Part shown: piece after piece, positions 52,755 through 57,673 of the stretch
Numbering within the stretch: the stretch's first letter is position 1
Layout: each line of letters opens with the position of its first letter
From: Acidobacteriota bacterium
GTDB taxonomy: Bacteria > Acidobacteriota > Terriglobia > Acidiferrales > UBA7541
Direction: 5' to 3'
Length of the DNA: 57,673 nucleotides
NCBI GenBank assembly: GCA_021818865.1
Contig: JAKASX010000011.1
Span: 1-57,673, forward strand
Made by a program: the position numbers and the translations under genes
Notes under the pieces: generated by a model
Told to the model about the DNA's origin: nothing
Seen by the model: only the letters and a program-made list of their open reading frames with translations
Database searches by the model: none

Positions 52755-54059
52755 TCAGTCGGTGCCGGAACCCGCCTGCATGCGCGCCTGCAGGAACTCC
52801 CCAGGCAGCGCGACCAGCGTCGAACGACCCAGATCTTCTCCAGAGCCGTTCGGGGCTGCGCTGCGGGAATGGCACTCGCTCGACGCGTGGCGCCGCTCCT
52901 CGTTCCCGGCCGCGACTTGTCGGCCACGGCTCGGCGTTCCGGCCGCATCCCATTCACCGGCCAGAGGTTCCATCCGCAAACCGAGCGTGCGTTCGAGTTC
53001 CCTCACGTCGCCGCGCTGCTCCCGGGAGAACAGTGTGGTCGCCACGCCCATGCGTCCCGCGCGTCCGGTGCGGCCGACGCGATGAATGAAATTTTCCGCC
53101 ACGTCCGGCAAATCGTAGTTGATCACGTGCGCCACGTCGTCCACGTGGACCCCGCGCGCGGCCACATCTGTCGCCACCAGAATCCGGTAGCGCCCCTCCT
53201 GAAATCCGGCCAGCGCCGAATTCCGCTGCGCCTGCGTGCGGTCGCCGTGGATTCTCTCGGCGGAAAATCCCTCGCGATTCAGTCTTTTCGCCAGACGTTC
53301 CGCGCCTCGCCGCGTTCTGGTGAAAACCAGGCAGCGTCCGCTTTCCTTCGCCAGCAACTGTCCGAGCACTTCCGGTTTGCGGTCCGCGGCGATTTCGCAC
53401 GCCCGCACGCGGACGTTTTCCGAAGGTTTCAGCGTCGAGCCGAGCGCCACGCGCACCGGTTTCCTCAGATAATCATTCACCAGATGCGCCACTGACGCTT
53501 CCATCGTCGCCGAAAAGCACAGCGTTTGCCGTTCGCGCGGCGTCGCCGCAACGATCCGCCGGATCGACGGAAGAAAGCCCATATCCAGCATCCGATCGGC
53601 TTCGTCGAGCACCAGGATTTTCAAATCGCGAAGCCGCACGAGGCCTCGCGCCAGGAAATCCTCCAGGCGCCCCGGCGTCGCGATCGCGACGCGCGCTCCG
53701 CGCCGCAGCGCGGCAATCTGTGCCCCTTCGGCCATTCCGCCCACAACGAGCGCCGCCGGCCCGAGTTTCCTGCCGCGCGGAATTTCGAAATCCTCGGCCA
53801 CCTGCATCGCCAGTTCCCGCGTGGGGACCAGCACCATCGCGGCGATTCCGTTCCCCGGATGCCGCAGCAGGTGCTCGACGATCGGCAGCAGAAACGCCAG
53901 CGTTTTGCCGGTTCCGGTTTGCGCCGTCCCGAGCACGTCCTTGCCTTCGATCGCAGGCCCAATCGCTGCGGCCTGCACCGGCGTGGGCGTCCTAAATCCG
54001 GCCGACGCGAGCCGCTCCTGCGTGTAAGGAGATAGCGGTAATTCAGAAAACGTTTGCAT
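52755..54059 (-). CDS. DEAD-box ATP-dependent RNA helicase
   Basis: 434 residues from ATG 54059, giving MQTFSELPLSPYTQERLASA. Motifs in order: Q-motif region TPVQAAAIG, Walker A AQTGTGKTLAFLLP, PTRELAMQ, DEAD in VLDEADRMLDMGF, SAT in CFSATM, LVATDVAARGVHVDDVAHVINYD and HRVGRTGRAG. The C-terminal tail is short and basic. RhlE-like. It may help ribosome assembly or mRNA turnover at stress. Confidence 0.96.
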   Translation of the reverse strand: MQTFSELPLSPYTQERLASAGFRTPTPVQAAAIGPAIEGKDVLGTAQTGTGKTLAFLLPIVEHLLRHPGNGIAAMVLVPTRELAMQVAEDFEIPRGRKLGPAALVVGGMAEGAQIAALRRGARVAIATPGRLEDFLARGLVRLRDLKILVLDEADRMLDMGFLPSIRRIVAATPRERQTLCFSATMEASVAHLVNDYLRKPVRVALGSTLKPSENVRVRACEIAADRKPEVLGQLLAKESGRCLVFTRTRRGAERLAKRLNREGFSAERIHGDRTQAQRNSALAGFQEGRYRILVATDVAARGVHVDDVAHVINYDLPDVAENFIHRVGRTGRAGRMGVATTLFSREQRGDVRELERTLGLRMEPLAGEWDAAGTPSRGRQVAAGNEERRHASSECHSRSAAPNGSGEDLGRSTLVALPGEFLQARMQAGSGTD

Positions 54060-54313
54060 ATTCTTGGTTCTTCTTCTCTCTGGCCGGCGCGGTCGTTTGC
54101 CGCGCGCACGCAAATTTCCCGCGCACGCGTTAGCGCCGAAAAGCCGGCTTGAATTCAATCTTTCACTGCGAAGACATGCGGAGGGAAAACAAGGCGGGAG
54201 TTCTGAAATCAGCTAACGAACCAGATCAACCACGCAGCGCAACCGCTCATCTAGCGCACCTACACTATACCACATCGCACCCCGCGCCCGAAGCGATTTA
54301 CCCGCTCCAGCGG

Positions 54314-56410
54314 CTAACTGCTTGGCGACGTCTCCGGAGGGTTCGAATACGGTTTTTGCATGTATTCGCGGGCCTGGTCGATCGCGCCGGCCGTATTGTC
54401 CTTGGTATCGATCGCGCGCTGGTATTCATTGAGCGCGCGTTCGCGCTGGCCGATCAAGTCGTAGATCTTGCCCAGGTACACGTGCGACCACACGACGATC
54501 CATTTCGAGTTGGGATCGATCACTCCGTCGAGCGCGTCGCGAAACGAATTCGCCGCCGCTTGGTAATTCTTCTCGTAAAACATCGCTTCGCCCATGCGGA
54601 ATAGCGCCAGCGAGTTCCGGTGCTGAATGTCGAGCGCCCTCTGGTATTGCTGCACCGCGTCGAAAAACTGGCCCCGCTCCGCCAGCGCCTCGCCCTGTAA
54701 AATCATCGCCTTCACGCGCAGATCGGGAGTGGATTTCAGAATGTTGTCGTTCGGATCGAGGATGATTCCGTTCGATTTCGGCTCGCCGAACGTGTCGATC
54801 GTGAATTCCGACTTGTCGCCGATCACCTGCACCGTTTTCGTCACCGGATTGCCTTCCGTTTCCACTTTCACTGCGATCGGCATGTTCAGCGTGGTCAGGT
54901 TCTGTTCGATTTTCCCGACAACCTTGAACCCTTTCGCCGTCCGGTAAACGATGTAATCCAGGTGAAATTCCGGAATCCCCGTCGAATTCACCCATTGCGA
55001 GAAAAACGCGAGCGCATTGAGCTGCGGTTGCTCGGCCGCCTTGGCCGCCGGCAGCGACGCCAGCTTTTGTTGCGTCATCGCCTCGAAATCGGCCAGCGTC
55101 ACCGTTTTTCCCTGATATTTCCCGTAAAACTCGCGCAGCAGCGCGGAAAACGCCGCATCGCCCATCGACGTCCGGAGCATGTGAAAGACCATCGCGCCCT
55201 TGTCCCGCACGATGGATTGGTACGCCGTCGTGTACGGATCGAGCCGCCATGCGTCCCGGATCGAAGCGACTTTCTCGTCCATCAGGGCGCCCACGGCAAA
55301 TTCATCCACCGTCTGCCGGAATGCCGCTTCGCCCCGCGCGTGCAGAATGTAGAGCGCCTGGCTGTAGCGCGAAAGCCCGTCCGAAAGCCACACGTCGGCC
55401 GACGACGCCGGCCGCACCGTTTCGCCCCAAAAGAGGTGCGCCACCAGCCGCGCCAGCAAGTCTTCCGGGGGTTTCTCGCTCCAACGCCGCTGGCTCAGCA
55501 TCAGCAATCCCGACGCAAACACGGAGTTCATCGGCGCCACCGACGGCAGTTGCGCCAGGGTGATGTTCCGCACCGGCAGCGGGCCGAACGCGCTCGAATA
55601 AAAATCGATGATTCTGGAGATCGCCTCCGCGTACGGCTGGGCCGTCTTCTTGTCGCTCGGCTGCGTGTACACCGAAAACGACAATCCGCCCTGATTCACC
55701 GGGGTCAACTCCAGCGCCCCGGCGATATACGTTCCTGGATCGCCCGGCTTGTCCGCCGTAAAGGTGTAGCGCAGCCACTGCTCGGTTCCCACGGGTTTGG
55801 CGCCCTGCGGTTCGGCCACCATATCCGGGGCCGGGCTGCTTCCCGCTCCGACCACCGCGTAATTTGGTGGCACGGTCAGGTGAATCGTCGCCGTATAGCG
55901 CTGCCCCAGGTACGCCACCAGCGGAAACCACCGTGCTGCCAGCAGCAGATAGGCTCGATTCTTCCCGATATACGCCAGCCGCACGCCCGGCGACGGGCTT
56001 CCCGTCACGCCCGATAGCGGCCCGCTATAGGCGAAAGTCAGCGTCAGCTGCTGTCCCGGCGAGACCGTGTTCGGCAACGTCACCACAACGCCCAGCGGCG
56101 TGTCCGTCCGTTGGAACACCAGCGATTGCTCGCCCTCCATCACCGTATCGATTCTCAGATTCGGGTTCAGTTCCACGTTCACGTCGTGCGTTGGCCGGTC
56201 GGCCACCAGCGTGACCTGCGCTTTGGCCATCAGCGTCTGATTGCCGGGGCTCAGGACCGCGTCGATTTCGTAGTGCGTCGCGTGGAAATCCGGCCGCGGC
56301 GGCGGCTGCTGAGCGTAAAGCGCCGCGGCGCACAAGAGCGCCCCGAGAATCGCCAGTCCCTGCGCCGTTTTGCGAAGCCAAAAGGATGTTTTCAAGGAGT
56401 TTTTCATCAT
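54314..56410 (-). CDS. M1-like (gluzincin) peptidase fold protein, catalytically degenerate, with TPR tail
   Basis: 698 residues from ATG 56410 (or 56407). Signal peptide FWLRKTAQGLAILGALLCAA ending near ALYAQQP, then a beta domain (about 40-260), a gluzincin-like domain where the expected HExxHxWxG reads LVAHLFWGETVRP and the expected WLNEG reads WLSDGLSRYS, so zinc-binding His/Glu residues are lost. The end (about 590-680) holds TPRs: AVQQYQRALDIQHRNSLALF and ALNEYQRAIDTKD. Probably exported; a scaffold or inhibitor rather than a protease. Confidence 0.85.
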   Translation of the reverse strand: MMKNSLKTSFWLRKTAQGLAILGALLCAAALYAQQPPPRPDFHATHYEIDAVLSPGNQTLMAKAQVTLVADRPTHDVNVELNPNLRIDTVMEGEQSLVFQRTDTPLGVVVTLPNTVSPGQQLTLTFAYSGPLSGVTGSPSPGVRLAYIGKNRAYLLLAARWFPLVAYLGQRYTATIHLTVPPNYAVVGAGSSPAPDMVAEPQGAKPVGTEQWLRYTFTADKPGDPGTYIAGALELTPVNQGGLSFSVYTQPSDKKTAQPYAEAISRIIDFYSSAFGPLPVRNITLAQLPSVAPMNSVFASGLLMLSQRRWSEKPPEDLLARLVAHLFWGETVRPASSADVWLSDGLSRYSQALYILHARGEAAFRQTVDEFAVGALMDEKVASIRDAWRLDPYTTAYQSIVRDKGAMVFHMLRTSMGDAAFSALLREFYGKYQGKTVTLADFEAMTQQKLASLPAAKAAEQPQLNALAFFSQWVNSTGIPEFHLDYIVYRTAKGFKVVGKIEQNLTTLNMPIAVKVETEGNPVTKTVQVIGDKSEFTIDTFGEPKSNGIILDPNDNILKSTPDLRVKAMILQGEALAERGQFFDAVQQYQRALDIQHRNSLALFRMGEAMFYEKNYQAAANSFRDALDGVIDPNSKWIVVWSHVYLGKIYDLIGQRERALNEYQRAIDTKDNTAGAIDQAREYMQKPYSNPPETSPSS

Positions 56411-56516
56411 CGTGGCTCTAAGATACCAGATTACACCCGCAGAGTTGTCTCGCACGTCTTCGCTCCCATCCCCGCGCCCCGGCGCTTCTGCGCCGTCTCC
56501 CGCCGTAAATTCCCGT

Positions 56517-57673
56517 CTATAGCATTGCGGCAATAATCTGCGCCGCGCGCCCGATCGCGCCCGCCGCGCTCGGGCTTGCCAACCGCAACCGCACTTCGGC
56601 CAAGTCCCGCCGCATCCGGTCGCGCTCTTCGGGGCTTTCCAGCAACCGCCGCGTTTCCGCCGCCAGGCGTTCCGCCGTGAAATCCTCCTGCACCAGTTCG
56701 GGGACCGCGCGCCGGCCGAGCAGCAAATTGACCATGCTGTAATGCGGCGTGCGCACCAGCCGCCGCAAAACCATCGCCGAAACCGACGACACGCGATACA
56801 CCACCACCATCGGCGTCTCGAGCAGGGCGGTTTCCACCGTCGCCGTCCCGCTCGAAACGATCGCGCAATCGGCTGCCGCCACGGCTTCGTGCGTTGCGTT
56901 CTCGATGACGCTCACCTTCGGCGCGTTCCGCAGGATCGGCTCGAAATCCCTTGCGCCAAGTCCCGGCGCCGCAGGCAGAATCGCCTGAGGCGCGGTGCGT
57001 GCGTCCGCCGATAGCATCCTTAGCGCTTCGACCATCCCCGGCAGATTGTGCTTCACTTCCGATTTGCGGCTGCCCGGCAGCAGCGCCAGGATCGGTTTTC
57101 GCGGAAACAACATCCATTTCAGGCAAAATTCCTCGCGCGACGTCCGCGCCCGGACCGTTTCCGCCAGCGGATGCCCCACGAACTCCACCGGCACGCCGGC
57201 GTCACGATAGAACTTCTCCTCGAACGGAAAAATCACGATCATTTTCTTCACCAGCTCGCGAATCTGCCTTACGCGTCCCGTTCGCCACGCCCACACCTGC
57301 GGGCTGATGAAATAGACGATGGGAATGCCCAGCCGCTTCAGCCGTTTTCCCAGCCGCAGATGAAAATCCGGCGCATCCACCAGAACCGCCAGGCACGGCT
57401 GCCGCCGCTCGGCTTCTTTGGTCAGCCGTCCCATCAGCTGCCAGGCCCGCGGCAGGAGCGTCAGCGCCTCCGACAGCCCAATCACATGAATTTCCGCCGC
57501 GTCCCCCACGAGTTCCACGCCCGCTTCGCGCATCACCTCGGTTCCGAGGCCAAAACAATCCGCTCCCGTTCGGTCGCGAAGCGCGCGCGCCAGTTGCGCC
57601 GCATACATCGCGCCCGAAGGATCTGCGGAGGAAATGAGGATGCGCGGCGCGTTCGCCGCTCGTTGTGCGGTCG
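56517..57673 (-). CDS. lpxB: Lipid-A-disaccharide synthase (5' end outside window)
   Basis: LpxB joins UDP-2,3-diacylglucosamine and lipid X to make the lipid A disaccharide at the inner face of the inner membrane. The frame runs off the window: RILISSADPSGAMYAAQLAR precedes the first internal ATG and is the family N-terminus, so the ATG at 57608 is not the true start. Typical motifs: FISPQVWAWRTGRVRQI, IFPFEEKFYRDAGVPVEFVG, LALLPGSRKSEVKHNLP, SSGTATVETALLETPMVVVY and PELVQEDFTAERLA. At least 385 residues are present. Confidence 0.95.
   Translation of the reverse strand, partial: TAQRAANAPRILISSADPSGAMYAAQLARALRDRTGADCFGLGTEVMREAGVELVGDAAEIHVIGLSEALTLLPRAWQLMGRLTKEAERRQPCLAVLVDAPDFHLRLGKRLKRLGIPIVYFISPQVWAWRTGRVRQIRELVKKMIVIFPFEEKFYRDAGVPVEFVGHPLAETVRARTSREEFCLKWMLFPRKPILALLPGSRKSEVKHNLPGMVEALRMLSADARTAPQAILPAAPGLGARDFEPILRNAPKVSVIENATHEAVAAADCAIVSSGTATVETALLETPMVVVYRVSSVSAMVLRRLVRTPHYSMVNLLLGRRAVPELVQEDFTAERLAAETRRLLESPEERDRMRRDLAEVRLRLASPSAAGAIGRAAQIIAAML

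Overview
This GC-rich window (well over 60% G+C by eye) most likely comes from an Acidobacteriota chromosome. Pointers are the serine/threonine kinase fused to a TolB-like region and TPRs, a BNR/sortilin-like secreted protein, the DUF6125 protein, the RibBA with a divergent cyclohydrolase half, and many intergenic palindromes built from GGCT-GAAG-CC or GTAGGGGC units. LpxB and an orphan MlaF-type ATPase show a Gram-negative envelope. The lineage is inferred, not proven. No rRNA, tRNA or CRISPR array was recognised.

Layout. 1-7.7 kb: end of signal peptidase I, an AsmA-like protein, a secreted unknown, and a large BNR-repeat protein. 8.6-18 kb: SnoaL-like protein, uvrB, a Phd/PIN toxin-antitoxin pair, bacterioferritin, a hybrid histidine kinase, a lone Flp pilin, a membrane glycosyltransferase and a Rossmann/DUF2520 protein. 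18.2-23 kb: two coupled M16 peptidase-like genes, a ComEA-like HhH protein and a sedolisin protease. 23.3-28.5 kb: a tight four-gene operon with a Nif11-type precursor peptide, a Ser/Thr kinase-TPR protein, a YcaO cyclodehydratase-family enzyme and a TfuA-like protein. This looks like an undescribed, probably thioamide-forming RiPP system. 28.5-32.5 kb: an island-like patch with a second toxin-antitoxin pair, two hypotheticals, a frameshifted HtrA-like protease, a 60-bp inverted repeat and the tail of a broken integrase. 32.6-39 kb: ribBA, groES-groEL under a CIRCE operator, mobA, the MlaF-type ATPase and a sarcosine-oxidase-like flavoenzyme. 39.2-43.6 kb: an acyl-CoA cluster (two enoyl-CoA hydratases and the two halves of a class I CoA-transferase) interrupted by a convergent DUF6125 gene. 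43.7-57.7 kb: J-domain protein, secreted unknown, Na+/solute symporter with DUF3311 partner, B12-binding radical SAM enzyme, rhodanese, an ArsC-like selenoprotein, amidohydrolase, 3-hydroxyacyl-CoA dehydrogenase, macro-domain protein, DEAD-box helicase, a catalytically degenerate M1-like peptidase and lpxB (cut by the window end).

Two findings stand out. (1) The Nif11/kinase/YcaO/TfuA operon. (2) An ArsC/Spx-family gene at 49843-50193 whose redox motif reads U-T-S-C: an in-frame TGA replaces the first cysteine and is followed by a hairpin with an AGGUCU loop, the same loop as the E. coli fdhF SECIS. A standard gene caller would lose its N-terminus.

Other points are a nested palindromic repeat family (three copies), the altered RibA half of RibBA, the lost HExxH of the M1-like protein, and a G6-tract frameshift in the HtrA-like gene.
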